A DNA stretch of 64,000 bases from Geodermatophilus sabuli (GCF_900215145.1 NZ_OBDO01000005.1:62001-126000); one strand, 5' to 3'; numbered from the stretch's first letter, positions 38,846-48,414 are shown. Notes: generated by a model from the letters alone, not told the origin. Translations and numbers: made by a program.

Positions 38846-39757
38846 TCAGGCCTGACGGGCGGTCAGGGTGAGGAGCGTCGCCTCCGGGGGGCAGGCGAAG
38901 CGGGCCGGTGCGTAGGGGCTCGTGCCCAGGCCCGCGGACACGTGCAGCCAGGTGCCGGAGGGCTGCTCCGGCGTCGCCTCGGCCCAGCGGTGCAGCCAGC
39001 GGACCCGGTCGCGGTCGATGCCGCAGTTGGTCACCAGCGCGCCGTAGAGCGGGATGCGCAGCTGCCCGCCGTGGGTGTGGCCGCAGAGCAGCAGGTCGTA
39101 GCCGTCGGCGGCGAACCGGTCGAGCACGCGGGGCTCGGGGGAGTGGGCCAGCCCGATCCGCAGGTCGGCGGCGGCGTCGGCGGGCCCGGCGATCTCGTCG
39201 TAGCGATCCCGGCGGATGTGCGAGTCGTCCACGCCGCCGAACAGGATCCGCCGGCCGCGCACGACCAGCTCACCGGTGGCGTTGGTGAGGTCCAGCCAGC
39301 CGCGGCGGGTCAGGCCGTCGCGCAGGTCCCGCCACGGCAGCGGGTCGCCGTGCACCCGCTTGTGGTGGCGCTTGAAGTACTTGAGCGGGTTCTTAGGCTT
39401 CGGCGCGAAGTAGTCGTTGCTGCCCAGGACGAAGGCGCCGGGCAGCTCCAGCAGCGGCTCCAGCGCCCGCAGGGTGCCCGGGACGGCGTCGTTCCCGGCC
39501 AGGTTGTCGCCGGTGTCGACGACCAGGTCCGGCTCGAGGGCGGCCAGCGAGGCCACCCACGCCTGCTTCGACCGCTGGCCCGCGGTCATGTGCAGGTCCG
39601 ACAGGTGCAGCACCCGCAGCGGCTCTGCGCCCGGTGGGAGCACCGGGACGTCGAAGCGGCGCAACGTCCAGCGGTTGCGCTCGTAGAGGGAGGCGTAGGC
39701 GATCCCGGCGGTCGCCGACGCGAGGACGGCGGAGGGGACGGCGGTGGTCGCGCGCAC
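38846..39757 (-). CDS. Metallophosphoesterase
   Basis: 303 residues of the calcineurin-like family. Metal ligands are visible in order: LHLSDLHM, VDTGDNLAG, LGSNDYF and CGHTHGGQ. A short N-terminal hydrophobic stretch (SAVLASATAGIAYASL) suggests membrane attachment. The gene lies next to ponA, as Rv3683 does in M. tuberculosis. The substrate is unknown. GTG at 39757 has no ribosome binding site but follows a -10 element. Confidence 0.9.
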   Translation of the reverse strand: MRATTAVPSAVLASATAGIAYASLYERNRWTLRRFDVPVLPPGAEPLRVLHLSDLHMTAGQRSKQAWVASLAALEPDLVVDTGDNLAGNDAVPGTLRALEPLLELPGAFVLGSNDYFAPKPKNPLKYFKRHHKRVHGDPLPWRDLRDGLTRRGWLDLTNATGELVVRGRRILFGGVDDSHIRRDRYDEIAGPADAAADLRIGLAHSPEPRVLDRFAADGYDLLLCGHTHGGQLRIPLYGALVTNCGIDRDRVRWLHRWAEATPEQPSGTWLHVSAGLGTSPYAPARFACPPEATLLTLTARQA

Positions 39758-39765
39758 GGGAGCCC

Positions 39766-39771
39766 AGGGTA
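39766..39771 (-). promoter_or_regulatory. -10 element for leaderless metallophosphoesterase transcript
   Basis: TACCCT ends eight bases before the GTG at 39757. Confidence 0.45.
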
Positions 39772-39890
39772 CGGGGGCACCGGTCGGGCCCGCCGTGCCA
39801 GGCTGGGACCCGACCGAGTGTGCGGGGTCACCAGTGGAGACAGCGCTGTCGGGCACGACACCGACGAGCGCCAGCGAGGAGGATCTCGTC

Positions 39891-40343
39891 GTGCCCGACC
39901 TCAAGGACCAGCTGCGCGCCGACCTGACCACCGCGATGAAGTCCCGCGACGAGCTCCGCACCGCGACGCTGCGGATGGTGCTGACCGCCGTCACCGCGGA
40001 GGAGGTGGCCGGCAAGGAGGCCCGCGAGCTCACCGACGACGAGGTCCAGGCGGTGCTGCGCCGTGAGGCCAAGAAGCGTCGGGAGGCCGCGGAGGCCTTC
40101 GCCGCCGCGGGCCGCTCGGAGCAGGCCGAGCGGGAGCGCGCCGAGGGCGAGGTCGTCGGCGGCTACCTGCCCGCCCAGCTGGAGGACGCCGACCTCGCGG
40201 CTCTCGTCGCCGACGTGATCACCCGCACCGGAGCCGCCGGCATGAAGGACATGGGTCGGGTCATGGGGGCGGTGCAGGGCGAGGTCGCGGGGCGGGCCGA
40301 GGGCGGCCGGGTCGCCGCCGAGGTCCGCCGCCAGCTCGGCTGA
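39891..40343 (+). CDS. GatB/YqeY domain protein
   Basis: 150 residues matching the YqeY family: LKDQLRADLTTAMKSRDELRTATLRM at the start, EVQAVLRREAKKRREAAEAF in the middle, and GAAGMKDMGRVMGAV near the end. YqeY resembles the tail domain of GatB and is thought to bind tRNA or its amidotransferase; its exact job is unresolved. GAGGAGGA precedes the GTG at 39891, in a region that matches a dispersed spacer repeat. Confidence 0.92.
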   Translation: MPDLKDQLRADLTTAMKSRDELRTATLRMVLTAVTAEEVAGKEARELTDDEVQAVLRREAKKRREAAEAFAAAGRSEQAERERAEGEVVGGYLPAQLEDADLAALVADVITRTGAAGMKDMGRVMGAVQGEVAGRAEGGRVAAEVRRQLG

Positions 40344-40415
40344 ACCCGGTGCCGCCCGGCCGCGCGCGGGTGCGGCGAGCCGCGGCGTGGCGGCAGCTGA
40401 GCGACCCCGGACGTG

Positions 40416-40454
40416 CGACGTCCCCGGGACCGGAGCCGGTCGCCGGGGACGTCG
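40416..40454. terminator. Bidirectional terminator hairpin
   Basis: A perfect 12-bp stem (40416-40427 with 40443-40454) whose loop forms a further 6-bp stem lies between the convergent yqeY-like and ponA genes. Confidence 0.8.
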
Positions 40455-40472
40455 TGGGGCCGGGCGTGGGGG

Positions 40473-42836
40473 TCAGTTCCCACCGCCCCCACCCACGGGG
40501 CCGATCCCGCCTCGGGAGAGGGTGCCACCGGGACCGTTGCCGGCTCCCGGGGTGGTGGCGCCGTCCGGGACCGTCCCGCCGTCCGGCGGCACCTGCCCGG
40601 TGCCGGCGTCCGGCGCCGAGGCGACGGAGCCCGAGCCGTTGCTCACCTGGATGGCGACGACCTGCTCGGGCGTGGCGCGGGAGCCGGCGACCGGGTCGGT
40701 GCCCAGCAGGGTGCCGGCCGGCTGGTCGCTGTCCACGGCGACGGTGGTGGACTCCAGGCCGGCGGCCTCCAGCGCGCTGCGGCAGTCGTCCTCCGACGAG
40801 CAGGAGGGCACCTCGCGGGTGTCGCCGTTGGCCACCACGGCGTCCTCCGCGGGGAACTCCACCATGGGGCGGCCGCTGAGGACGGGCGCCATCGCGTCGT
40901 GCCAGATGGTGGCGCCCTTACCGCCACCGAAGCCCCCGACGCTGCGGTCGGCCACCGAGTTGAACACCATCACGCTGGCGGTGAACTCGGGGGTGTAGCC
41001 GACGAAGGTGACCGAGGCGTTGTTGTTGATCGTCCCGGTCTTGCCGGCGATCTGGTGGCCCGGGATGTAGGCGCGCTCGGCCGTCTGGCCGGGGTGGCCG
41101 GGCTCGACGTCGCCGCGCAGCATCTGGTTCAGGGTGTTGGCGACCCCGGCGGGGACCGCCTCGGGGGTGCAGTTGTCGTCCTCCACCACCGGCTCGCCGT
41201 CGCGGGTCAGCGGCTCGCCGTGCCGGTCGAGGATCGCGGTGACCGGCGTCGGGTCGCAGCGGGTGCCGCTGGCGGCGAGGGTGGAGTAGGCGCTGGCCAG
41301 GTCCAGCGGGCTGACCGCGTCGGCGCCGAAGGTGAACGAGCCGCGGTTCTCGGCGATGATCGTCTCGGCCGGGAACTGGTTGGGCGCGTCGAAGTGCATG
41401 CCCATGCGCTCGGCCATCCGCACCGGCCCCTCGACCGACCCGAGCCGGTCCTCCAGCGCCAGGAAGTAGGTGTTGGACGACATGTACAGCGCCCGGGTCA
41501 TGTCCAGGGTCGCGGGGTAGCGGCCGGCGTTGGGCACCGAGTACGGCCTGCGGCCGTCCTTGTAGACGCGCGAGGTGTACCGGTCGCCGGTGGTGATCGT
41601 GTAGTGCTTGGAGTAGCCCTCCTCCAGCGCGGCGGCGGCGGTGAACACCTTGAACGTCGAGCCCGCGCCCTTGCTCGGGACGACGTTGAAGTTCACCGAC
41701 TCGCAGTCGGCCTCGTCGCACCCGTACCGCCGGTTGACCGACATGGCCAGGACGTGGCCGGTGCCCGGCTCCACCGCGGTGTAGGTGCCGACCAGCTCGT
41801 CGCCCATGGCGAGGGTGTTGAGCACCGCCTGGTCGCCGGCGGCCTGCATGTCCGGGCGCAGCGTCGTCTGGACCGTCCAGCCGCCGTTGCGGATCTCGGT
41901 GTCGCTGAGGTCCAGCGTCTCGGTCAGGTAGCCGTACAGGTAGTCGCAGAAGAACCCGCCGAGGGCGGCGTTGACGCAGCCGTTGGGCGGCGCCACGCCC
42001 TCCTGGACGACGACCGGCGAGGCGGAGATCTCGTCGAGCTCCTGCTGGCTGATGTGCTCCAGGTCGAACATCCGCTGCAGCACCTGGTTGCGGCGGACCT
42101 GCGCGTTCTCCGGGTTGGCGATCGGGTCGTCGTTGGCCGGGCTCTGCACCAGCCCGGCGAGCATCGCCGCCTGGGGGAGGGTGAGGTCGGCGGCGTCGAC
42201 GCTGAAGTACTTCTGCGCCGCGGCCTGGATGCCGTAGGCGCCCTGCCCGAAGTAGGCGATGTTCAGGTACCGGGTGAGGATCTCGTCCTTGGAGTACTGC
42301 TCCTCCAGGGCGAGGGCCAGCCGGGCCTCCTTGAGCTTGCGGCCCAGGCTCTCCTCGGTGGCGGCCTGCCGCTCCTCGGGCGTCGCGGCCGTCTCGGCCA
42401 GGGTCTGCTTGACCAGTTGCTGGGTCAGCGTCGAGCCACCCTCGCGGACCGACCCGGCCGCCACGTTCGTCACCAGCGCCCGCAGCGTGCCCTGCACGTC
42501 CAGGCCGTTGTGCTGGTAGAAGCGCGAGTCCTCGATGTCGACCAGCGCCCGCTTCATGACGTCGGCGATCTGGTCGGGCTCCACCGGCGTCCGGTTGTGC
42601 GTGTAGAAGGTCGTGATCAGCGACCCGTCGGCGGCGAGCACCCGGGTGTTGCCGGCCGGGGCCGCGTCGGTGAGCTCGACCGGGAGGGCGTCGAGCAGCG
42701 ACGCGGAGTTCCGCGCCACCACGCCTCCGCCGCCCACGAAGGGCAGCAGCATGCCGGCGAGCAGGGCTCCGGCGAGGATGATCGTCGCGGCGAGCTTCGC
42801 GAGGACCCGGGCGCGGGCAGGGGCGGCGGCAGACAT
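40473..42836 (-). CDS. ponA: Class A penicillin-binding protein with PASTA domain (PonA2-like)
   Basis: 787 residues. It polymerises and cross-links peptidoglycan outside the membrane. After a single N-terminal span comes the GT51 glycosyltransferase (DIEDSRFYQHNGLD, GGSTLTQQLVKQ), then the transpeptidase with SxxK (GAGSTFKV), SxN (MSSNTY) and KTG (AGKTGTINN). A PASTA domain (DDCRSALEAAGLES to VVAIQVSNG) and a Gly/Pro tail complete it, as in mycobacterial PonA2. Several Cys residues (YGCDEADCES) may form external disulfides. The ATG at 42836 follows a -10-like TACATT. Confidence 0.95.
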   Translation of the reverse strand: MSAAAPARARVLAKLAATIILAGALLAGMLLPFVGGGGVVARNSASLLDALPVELTDAAPAGNTRVLAADGSLITTFYTHNRTPVEPDQIADVMKRALVDIEDSRFYQHNGLDVQGTLRALVTNVAAGSVREGGSTLTQQLVKQTLAETAATPEERQAATEESLGRKLKEARLALALEEQYSKDEILTRYLNIAYFGQGAYGIQAAAQKYFSVDAADLTLPQAAMLAGLVQSPANDDPIANPENAQVRRNQVLQRMFDLEHISQQELDEISASPVVVQEGVAPPNGCVNAALGGFFCDYLYGYLTETLDLSDTEIRNGGWTVQTTLRPDMQAAGDQAVLNTLAMGDELVGTYTAVEPGTGHVLAMSVNRRYGCDEADCESVNFNVVPSKGAGSTFKVFTAAAALEEGYSKHYTITTGDRYTSRVYKDGRRPYSVPNAGRYPATLDMTRALYMSSNTYFLALEDRLGSVEGPVRMAERMGMHFDAPNQFPAETIIAENRGSFTFGADAVSPLDLASAYSTLAASGTRCDPTPVTAILDRHGEPLTRDGEPVVEDDNCTPEAVPAGVANTLNQMLRGDVEPGHPGQTAERAYIPGHQIAGKTGTINNNASVTFVGYTPEFTASVMVFNSVADRSVGGFGGGKGATIWHDAMAPVLSGRPMVEFPAEDAVVANGDTREVPSCSSEDDCRSALEAAGLESTTVAVDSDQPAGTLLGTDPVAGSRATPEQVVAIQVSNGSGSVASAPDAGTGQVPPDGGTVPDGATTPGAGNGPGGTLSRGGIGPVGGGGGN

Positions 42837-42844
42837 CGCGGGCA

Positions 42845-42850
42845 AATGTA
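42845..42850 (-). promoter_or_regulatory. -10 element for leaderless ponA transcript
   Basis: TACATT ends eight bases before the ponA ATG. It lies in the 41-bp gap to the ArsA-like genes, so ponA can be transcribed on its own. Confidence 0.45.
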
Positions 42851-42877
42851 CGTGCCGACGTGTCCATGACGTCGCCG

Positions 42878-44137
42878 TCAGCGACGGCGCGCTGGGAGCA
42901 CGCGGGTGCGTGGGACTCCTGTCGGCGTGTCGTCATCGGGACCGGTCAGCGCGTCGGCCATGACCCGCAGCCCGTCGAGGTCGTGCACGTCCCCCGCGGC
43001 GGCCGGCACCGCGCGGACGGCGACCTGCGGGTGGGCGCTGGTGAACCGGTCGGCCAGCCGCTGCTCGCGGGCGGCGGTGCCCATCCGGTCGGCGTGCACG
43101 CGCAGCGCTCCGGCAGCCAGCTCGGCGCCCTCGCCACCCGCCTCGAGCACCTCCTCGGCTGCGGCGTCGGCGCGGGTGGCGGTCAGCCCGGTGGTGGCGG
43201 GCGGGTGGGTGCGGTTGAGCACCAGCCCGGCCAGCGGCATCTGCTCGACCGACAGCCGGTCGACGAAGTAGGAGGCCTCCCGCAGCGCGTCGGGCTCCGG
43301 GGTGGCGACGACGACGAACCAGGTGCCGGGCCGGCGCAGCAGCTCGTAGGTCGCGGTGGCCCGCTCCCGGAACCCGCCGAACATCGTGTCGAGCGCGGAG
43401 ACGAACGCCGAGATGTCGCGCAGCAGCTGCCCGCCGAGGACCTTGCTGATGATCCGGCTGAACACCAGGAACCCGGCGCCCACCAGCCGCATGCCGGCCC
43501 GGCCGCCGGCCCGGGCGGGAGCGGTGAGCAGCCGGATCATCGTGCCGTCGAGGAACCGGCTCATCCGGTTGGGCGCGTCGAGGAAGTCCAGCGCCGACCG
43601 CGACGGCGGGGTGTCGACGACGATGAGGTCCCACTGCTCGGTGGCCCGCAGCTGCCCCAGCTTCTCCATCGCCATGTACTCCTGCGTGCCGGCGAAGGAG
43701 GACGACAGCGCCTGGTAGAAGGGGTTGGCCAGGATCTGCTCGGCCCGCTCGGGCGTCGAGTGCGCGCACACGATGTCGTCGAACGTGCGCTTCATGTCCA
43801 GCATCATCGCGTGCAGCTCGCCCTTGGCCCCGGGGACGTCGACCCGCCGGGGCTCGTTGTCCAGCTCCACCAGCCCCAGGGACTGCGCCAGCCGCCGGGC
43901 CGGGTCGATGGTCAGGACGACGACGGTGCGGCCGGCCTCCGCCGCGGCCAGGGCCAGCGCGGCCGACGTCGTCGTCTTGCCCACGCCGCCGGCGCCGCAG
44001 CAGACCACGATCCGGGTGTCCGGGTCCGCGATCAGCTCGGCGAGGTCGAGGGGGAGCGCCTCGGGCGGCGGGGGTGCGGCCGGCCGGGGGTGGCGGTGGT
44101 GCCGTTCGACCGCCGGCTGCTCCGCTGCCTCGCTCAT
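42878..44137 (-). CDS. ArsA/Get3-like ATPase, second of pair
   Basis: 419 residues with a deviant Walker A loop ([15 protein letters not shown]), the switch-like [13 protein letters not shown], and [14 protein letters not shown], as in Get3/ArsA proteins. It has a Pro/His-rich N-terminal extension (about 40 residues) and ends in a basic tail. It corresponds by order and family to Rv3680 of M. tuberculosis. Such pairs form cytosolic ATPase complexes; the arsenic role does not apply without arsB. It overlaps its partner by ATGA. Confidence 0.9.
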   Translation of the reverse strand: MSEAAEQPAVERHHRHPRPAAPPPPEALPLDLAELIADPDTRIVVCCGAGGVGKTTTSAALALAAAEAGRTVVVLTIDPARRLAQSLGLVELDNEPRRVDVPGAKGELHAMMLDMKRTFDDIVCAHSTPERAEQILANPFYQALSSSFAGTQEYMAMEKLGQLRATEQWDLIVVDTPPSRSALDFLDAPNRMSRFLDGTMIRLLTAPARAGGRAGMRLVGAGFLVFSRIISKVLGGQLLRDISAFVSALDTMFGGFRERATATYELLRRPGTWFVVVATPEPDALREASYFVDRLSVEQMPLAGLVLNRTHPPATTGLTATRADAAAEEVLEAGGEGAELAAGALRVHADRMGTAAREQRLADRFTSAHPQVAVRAVPAAAGDVHDLDGLRVMADALTGPDDDTPTGVPRTRVLPARRR

Positions 44138-45126
44138 GCCGCCACCTCGGTCCGCAGGTGCTCCTCCAGCCGTCCGGCCAGCTCGAACAGTGCCCCGACG
44201 TCGATGGGGCCGGGCAGCAGGGGCAGCTCGACGGTGGGCAGGTCGAGGGCGGCCACCTCGTCGCGCAGCTCGTCCTGCGCGGCCCAGCCCTGCGCGTGCT
44301 CGACGGCCTGGGCGGCGAGCGCGTCGGCGATGGCCGTGCCGTCGTGCACGTGCGCGGCGGCGAGGGCCGGCGCGAGGTCGGCCCCGGTGAGCCGCGCCGC
44401 GGCCGCGCGCTCCAGCTGCTCCTCGGGCAGCAGCGGTTCGGTGGCCATGTTCACGATCACGGAGCCGACCGGCAGGCCGGCCCCGGTCAGCTCCGCGATG
44501 GCGTCGGCGGTCTCCTGCACGGGCATGTCCTCCAGCAGCGTCACCAGGTGCACGGCGGTCTGCGGCGACTTGAGCACCGCCATCACGCCGTCGCTCTGGG
44601 TCTTGATGGGGCCGGAGCGGGTCAGCCCGGCCACCTCCGCGGTGACGCCGAGGAAGCGGGTGATCCGGCCCGTCGGCGGGGCGTCGACGACGACGGCGTC
44701 GTAGACGCGGTGGCCGTCGCGGCGGCGGGTGACCGCCTCCTTGATCTTGCCGGTGAGCAGCACGTCGCGCAGACCCGGCGCGATCGTGGTCGCGAAGTCG
44801 ATGGCGCCCATCTTGCGCAGCGCCCGGCCGGCCCGCTTCAGGTTGTAGAACATCTCGAGGTACTCGAGCAGCGCCTCCTCGACGTCGATGGCCAGGGCCT
44901 TGACCTCCCCGCCGCCGCGGGTCACCGCCACCCGCCGCTCCTCGTAGGGCAGCGGAGGCGTGTCGAAGAGCTGGGCGATGCCCTGCCGGCCCTCGGTCTC
45001 GACGAGCAGGACGTGCCGACCGTCAGCGGCCAGCGCGAGGGCGAGGGCGGCGGCCACCGTCGTCTTGCCGGTCCCGCCCTTGCCGGTCACGACGTGACAG
45101 CGGACGGGGAGGGGTTCGGGGGCCAC
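44134..45126 (-). CDS. ArsA/Get3-like ATPase, first of pair
   Basis: 330 residues. Deviant Walker [15 protein letters not shown] near residue 15, [15 protein letters not shown] as the switch-like segment, and [15 protein letters not shown] downstream. It is the Rv3679-type partner and lies upstream of the second ATPase, with an ATGA overlap. GTG at 45126 is preceded by a -10 element at leaderless spacing. The divergent neighbour encodes a DUF4177 protein, as in mycobacteria. Confidence 0.9.
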   Translation of the reverse strand: MAPEPLPVRCHVVTGKGGTGKTTVAAALALALAADGRHVLLVETEGRQGIAQLFDTPPLPYEERRVAVTRGGGEVKALAIDVEEALLEYLEMFYNLKRAGRALRKMGAIDFATTIAPGLRDVLLTGKIKEAVTRRRDGHRVYDAVVVDAPPTGRITRFLGVTAEVAGLTRSGPIKTQSDGVMAVLKSPQTAVHLVTLLEDMPVQETADAIAELTGAGLPVGSVIVNMATEPLLPEEQLERAAAARLTGADLAPALAAAHVHDGTAIADALAAQAVEHAQGWAAQDELRDEVAALDLPTVELPLLPGPIDVGALFELAGRLEEHLRTEVAA

Positions 45127-45133
45127 GGTGATC

Positions 45134-45139
45134 AGCGTA
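45134..45139 (-). promoter_or_regulatory. -10 element for leaderless ArsA-pair transcript
   Basis: TACGCT ends seven bases before the GTG at 45126. Confidence 0.45.
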
Positions 45140-45215
45140 GAAGGACCCCGCCCTCCCCACCCCTCGTGGACGGACCCCCTGCCCCCGGCCGCGGCGGGAC
45201 CTGCAGGGAGCCGGG
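45137..45215 (+). repeat. Dispersed AAGGACC-type spacer repeat, degenerate copy 3
   Basis: The stretch AGAAGGACCCCG, CCCTCCCCACCCCTCG, then GCGGCGGG and CCTGCAGGGAG aligns loosely with the copies at 10957, 20057 and 50551. It overlaps the divergent promoter region between the ArsA pair and DUF4177. Confidence 0.4.
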
Positions 45216-45241
45216 CCCCGGACGGGGCCGGGGGACTGCGC

Positions 45242-45247
45242 TAGCGT
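45242..45247 (+). promoter_or_regulatory. -10 element for leaderless DUF4177 transcript
   Basis: TAGCGT ends seven bases before the ATG at 45255. Confidence 0.45.
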
Positions 45248-45254
45248 CGCGGCC

Positions 45255-45428
45255 ATGAGCGAACCGGCCCGTGTCCGGTGGGAGTACGCCACCATCCCGC
45301 TGTTGATCCACAACACCAAGGCGATCCTCGACTCGTGGGGCGTCGACGGCTGGGAGCTGGTCACCGTGCTCCCCGGCCCCGCCGGCGCCGAGCAGCCGGT
45401 GGCGTACCTCAAGCGCCCCGCGAGCTGA
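45255..45428 (+). CDS. Small DUF4177 family protein
   Basis: 57 residues. WEYATIPLLIHNTKAILDSW, then GVDGWELVTVLPG and YLKRP, fit the DUF4177 pattern of a small beta-rich protein with the invariant GWELV. It is the Rv3678A counterpart by position. Seven bases separate its stop from the RidA ATG, so they should be cotranscribed. No function is known. Confidence 0.85.
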   Translation: MSEPARVRWEYATIPLLIHNTKAILDSWGVDGWELVTVLPGPAGAEQPVAYLKRPAS

Positions 45429-45435
45429 CCCGGCC

Positions 45436-45909
45436 ATGACGACGCCGCAGACCCAGAGCTGGCACGCGAGGCTGGCCGAGCTGGGCATCCGGCTGCCCTC
45501 GGTGGCCGCGCCCGTCGCCGCCTACGTGCCGGCGGTGCGCACCGGGCAGCTGGTCATGACCTCCGGCCAGCTGCCGTTCGTCGACGGCGGGCTGCGCCGC
45601 ACCGGCAAGGTCGGCGGCTCGGTGGACCCGGAGGACGCCGCGCACGACGCCAAGCTGTGCGCCCTCAACGCGCTCGCCGCCATCGACGACCTGGTCGGCC
45701 TGGACTCGGTGGCCCGCATCGTCAAGGTGGTCGGCTACGTGGCCAGCGCCGAGGGCTTCACCGGGCAGCCGCGGGTGGTCAACGGCGCCAGCGAGCTGCT
45801 CGGGCGCGTGTTCGGCGACGCCGGCCGGCACGCCCGCAGCGCCGTCGGCGTGGCCGAGCTCCCGTTGGGCGCGCCCGTCGAGGTCGAGCTCACCGTCGAA
45901 CTGCGATGA
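45436..45909 (+). CDS. RidA family protein
   Basis: 157 residues of the YjgF/YER057c/UK114 family. [17 protein letters not shown] and the late [20 protein letters not shown] are typical. RidA enzymes hydrolyse reactive enamine/imine products of amino-acid dehydratases, but the divergent long members like this one may have lost the key Arg and their substrate is uncertain. It is the Rv3678c counterpart. The stop is followed by a spacer repeat that also forms a 28-codon open frame of no apparent meaning. Confidence 0.88.
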   Translation: MTTPQTQSWHARLAELGIRLPSVAAPVAAYVPAVRTGQLVMTSGQLPFVDGGLRRTGKVGGSVDPEDAAHDAKLCALNALAAIDDLVGLDSVARIVKVVGYVASAEGFTGQPRVVNGASELLGRVFGDAGRHARSAVGVAELPLGAPVEVELTVELR

Positions 45910-45982
45910 CGACGGGCGAGCGAGCATCGCCGGGAGCGCCAGCGACCGGGGAGCGGAACGAGCCCGGGGTCGAGCCGGGGGC
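45906..45982. repeat. Dispersed GCGCCAGCGA-type spacer repeat
   Basis: The segment contains GAGCATCGC, GAGCGCCAGCGA and GGAGCGGA, which match the reverse complement of the 84-bp repeat unit at 47673-48012. Confidence 0.5.
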
Positions 45983-46780
45983 GTGGCGGTGAGCGAGCCG
46001 CGTCAGGCGGCGACCGTCCTGCTGCTGCGGGACGGCACGCCGGGCCTGGAGGTCTACCTCCTGCGGCGCACCCGCGGGATGCCGTTCGCCGGCGGCATGA
46101 CCGCCTATCCCGGCGGCGGCGTCGACCCGCGGGACGCCGACGTCGAGACCGCCTGGACGGGGCCGACGCCGGCGCAGTGGGCGGAGGCGTTCGGCTGCGA
46201 CGAGCGCACCGCCCGGGAGCTGGTCTGCGCCGCCGTCCGGGAGACGTTCGAGGAGGCCGGCGTCCTGCTCGCCGGCTCGGCGGACGGCACCGACGTCGTC
46301 CCGGACGTCTCCGGCGACGACTGGGAGGCGCAGCGGCAGGCCCTGCTGGCCCGGGATCTGTCCCTCGCCGAGCTGCTCGCCGACCGCGGCCTGGCGCTGC
46401 GTTCTGACCTGCTGCGGCCGTTCGCGCACTGGGTGACCCCGCCGGTGGAGCCGCGGCGCTACGACACCAAGTTCTTCGCCGCCGCGCTGCCCGTGGGGCA
46501 GGAGGCCCGGCACGTCACGGGCGAGGCCGACGAGGCGAGCTGGCTGACCCCGTCCGCCGCGCTCGCGGAGCTGCGCGGGGGGACCCGGCCGATGCTGCCG
46601 CCGACCATCCACACCCTCGGTCAGCTCGAGCCGTTCGCCGACGTGGCGGCCGTGCTGGCCGGGTCGCCGCCGGAGTCGCTGCAGCCGATCAGCCCGACCT
46701 TCGAGGACCAGCCCGACGGCCGCTGGGCGGTCCTGCCCGACGGCACGCGGATCCGGCTGGTCGTGCCGCTCCCCGCCTGA
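45983..46780 (+). CDS. NUDIX hydrolase (NUDT19-like, interrupted box)
   Basis: 265 residues. The NUDIX box is split: [15 protein letters not shown] comes first and [11 protein letters not shown] follows after an insert of about 20 residues containing Trp and Cys, the arrangement found in NUDT19-type proteins. The likely reaction is cleavage of CoA-type or nucleoside-diphosphate compounds. GTG at 45983 or 45989 may be used; no strong ribosome binding site is seen. A 21-bp stem terminator follows. Confidence 0.85.
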   Translation: MAVSEPRQAATVLLLRDGTPGLEVYLLRRTRGMPFAGGMTAYPGGGVDPRDADVETAWTGPTPAQWAEAFGCDERTARELVCAAVRETFEEAGVLLAGSADGTDVVPDVSGDDWEAQRQALLARDLSLAELLADRGLALRSDLLRPFAHWVTPPVEPRRYDTKFFAAALPVGQEARHVTGEADEASWLTPSAALAELRGGTRPMLPPTIHTLGQLEPFADVAAVLAGSPPESLQPISPTFEDQPDGRWAVLPDGTRIRLVVPLPA

Positions 46781-46786
46781 CCCGCA

Positions 46787-46832
46787 ACGCCGGGAGGCCC
46801 CGCTCGCACACGCGAGCGGGGCCTCCCGGCGT
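46787..46832. terminator. Strong bidirectional terminator hairpin
   Basis: A perfect 21-bp stem (46787-46807 with 46812-46832) and ACAC loop lie between the convergent NUDIX and crp genes. Confidence 0.9.
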
Positions 46833-46839
46833 CAGTGGG

Positions 46840-47514
46840 TCAGCGCGCGCGGCGGCGCAGGCGCTCCTCGTCGAGGACGACGACCGACTTGCCCTGCAGC
46901 TGGATCCAGCCGCGGTGCACGAAGTCGGCCAGCGCCTTGTTCACGGTCTCGCGGGAGGCACCGACCAGCTGGGCCAGCTCCTCCTGGGTGAGGTCGTGCT
47001 TGACCCGCAGCCCCTCGCCCTCCCGGCTGCCGAACCGGTCGGCCATCTGCAGCAGCGCCTTGGCCACCCGCCCCGGGACGTCGGTGAAGATCAGGTCGGC
47101 CACGGAGTCGTTGGTCCGCCGCAGCCGGCGGGCCAGCACCCGCAGGAGCTGCTCGCCGATCTCCGGGTGGGCCTCGATCCACGGACGGATGACCGACTGC
47201 GGCATGCGGGCCAGCTTGACGTCGGTGACCGCCGTCGCCGTCGCGGTGCGCGGCCCCGGGTCGAACACCGACAGCTCACCGAACTGGTCCGACGGACCCA
47301 TGACGGCGAGCACGTTCTCGCGGCCGTCGGGGGACCGGCGGGACAGCTTGATCTTGCCGGACATGACGATGTACAGGCTGTCGCCCGGCTCGCCCTCGTT
47401 GAACACGACCCGGCCTCGCGGCAGCGTGATCGTCTCGAGGCGACTGAGGACCGTTTCCACCGCCTCTTCCGACTGCCCCTGGAAGAGCCCGGACTGGGCC
47501 AGCACCTCGTCCAC
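46840..47514 (-). CDS. crp: Crp/Fnr family transcription regulator
   Basis: 224 residues, the length of M. tuberculosis Crp (Rv3676). The cyclic-nucleotide-binding domain includes [17 protein letters not shown] and [18 protein letters not shown]; the phosphate-binding position reads FGELSVFD. The helix-turn-helix reads [17 protein letters not shown]. It very probably binds cAMP and controls genes at TGTGA-type sites. GTG at 47514 follows AGAGGA. The upstream spacer has an 84-bp tandem repeat about 160 bases away. Confidence 0.93.
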   Translation of the reverse strand: MDEVLAQSGLFQGQSEEAVETVLSRLETITLPRGRVVFNEGEPGDSLYIVMSGKIKLSRRSPDGRENVLAVMGPSDQFGELSVFDPGPRTATATAVTDVKLARMPQSVIRPWIEAHPEIGEQLLRVLARRLRRTNDSVADLIFTDVPGRVAKALLQMADRFGSREGEGLRVKHDLTQEELAQLVGASRETVNKALADFVHRGWIQLQGKSVVVLDEERLRRRAR

Positions 47515-47672
47515 TACGCGTCCTCTCGCACGACCACGGGACGCCGACAACCGGCGACTCCCGGAGAGCGCGCGCCTGCGGCGCGGCGCTGTCCGCAGTG
47601 AGTCTAGGGGGCTGTGCGCGTGGTCACCCGATCGGTGGGAGGTGAGGCCACCCCGACGAGGGAGTGGCGGCC

Positions 47673-48012
47673 TCACACGGCGTCCTCGGGTGTGACTCCG
47701 CGCCCCGGTCCGCTCCTCGCTCGCTGGCGCTCGCTGCGATGCTCCCGGGGCTGTCGTCACACGACGTCCTCGGGTGTGACTCCGCGCCGGCCCGTCCCGG
47801 GTCCCGCCCTGAGCTCGCGAAGGGTGGGGAGGACGGGGTGTTTCTCACACGGCGTCCTCGGGTGTGACTCCGCGCCCCGGTCCGCTCCTCGCTCGCTGGC
47901 GCTCGCTGCGATGCTCCCGGGGCTGTCGTCACACGACGTCCTCGGGTGTGACTCCGCGCCCCGGTCCGCTCCTCGCTCGCTGGCGCTCGCTGCGATGCTC
48001 CCGGGGCTGTCG
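47673..48012. repeat. 84-bp tandem repeat, four units
   Basis: Units at 47673-47756, 47845-47928 and 47929-48012 are 84 bp each and nearly identical. The unit at 47757-47844 (88 bp) keeps only the first ~30 bp and has a different middle. Each starts with TCACAC and contains GGTGTGA, giving a small hairpin, followed by CGCTGGCGCTCGCTGCGATGC. A further 10-bp partial unit leads into the stop of the next gene. Confidence 0.85.
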
Positions 48013-48255
48013 TCACACGACGGGCGGCTCGGCCTCCTGCCGCACGCGGGAGGAGCGCCGTCGGCGCCAGCGCGCCATGGCCCGGCGGATGCCGGAGGTG
48101 GCCAGCGTGTCGACCTCGCCCGGGCTGGCCGTGGAGAGGAACTCGGCGACCTCTCGGGGCCCGGTGGGTCGGCGCAGCGGCTCCTCGACCCGCTCCATGA
48201 CCAGCAGGAAGGCGATGAGCAGCGGCGGGAACAGGATGACGATGAGGGCGACCAC
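48013..48255 (-). CDS. Small single-span membrane protein
   Basis: 80 residues. GTG at 48255 follows AGGAGGAA. One N-terminal span ([18 protein letters not shown]) is followed by an acidic linker, then an Arg-rich stretch ([14 protein letters not shown]). It lies between crp and nth as Rv3675 does in mycobacteria, but I cannot show homology by eye. The stop codon touches the 84-bp repeat array, which may have replaced its original terminator. Unknown function. Confidence 0.6.
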   Translation of the reverse strand: MVALIVILFPPLLIAFLLVMERVEEPLRRPTGPREVAEFLSTASPGEVDTLATSGIRRAMARWRRRRSSRVRQEAEPPVV

Positions 48256-48401
48256 CGGTTCCTCCTCCATCCTCGTCGGGGACGTCCCCCGGCCGGGCCG
48301 GTGCACGTGACCACTCCTGTGTACCCCGTGCCGCGGGCGCCGATGCCCCGCTCGCAGCGGCTGCATGATGGCACGGCCCCGAGATCGTCAGCTCGCCCGC
48401 A

Positions 48402-48407
48402 TACCCT
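48402..48407 (+). promoter_or_regulatory. -10 element for leaderless nth operon transcript
   Basis: TACCCT ends seven bases before the GTG at 48415. Confidence 0.45.
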
Positions 48408-48414
48408 CGACCGC

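Noticed and set aside
45906..45992. A 28-codon open frame starting in the RidA stop
   Set aside because: It is the translation of a dispersed spacer repeat; composition is unlike a protein and it has no ribosome binding site of its own.
47673..48012. CRISPR array
   Set aside because: Units of 84 bp repeat directly without variable spacers and no cas genes are present.
47614..48414. N-terminal extension of endonuclease III across the tandem repeats
   Set aside because: The frame is open only because the repeats lack stops; a GTG with a proper -10 element lies at 48415, matching the usual protein length.
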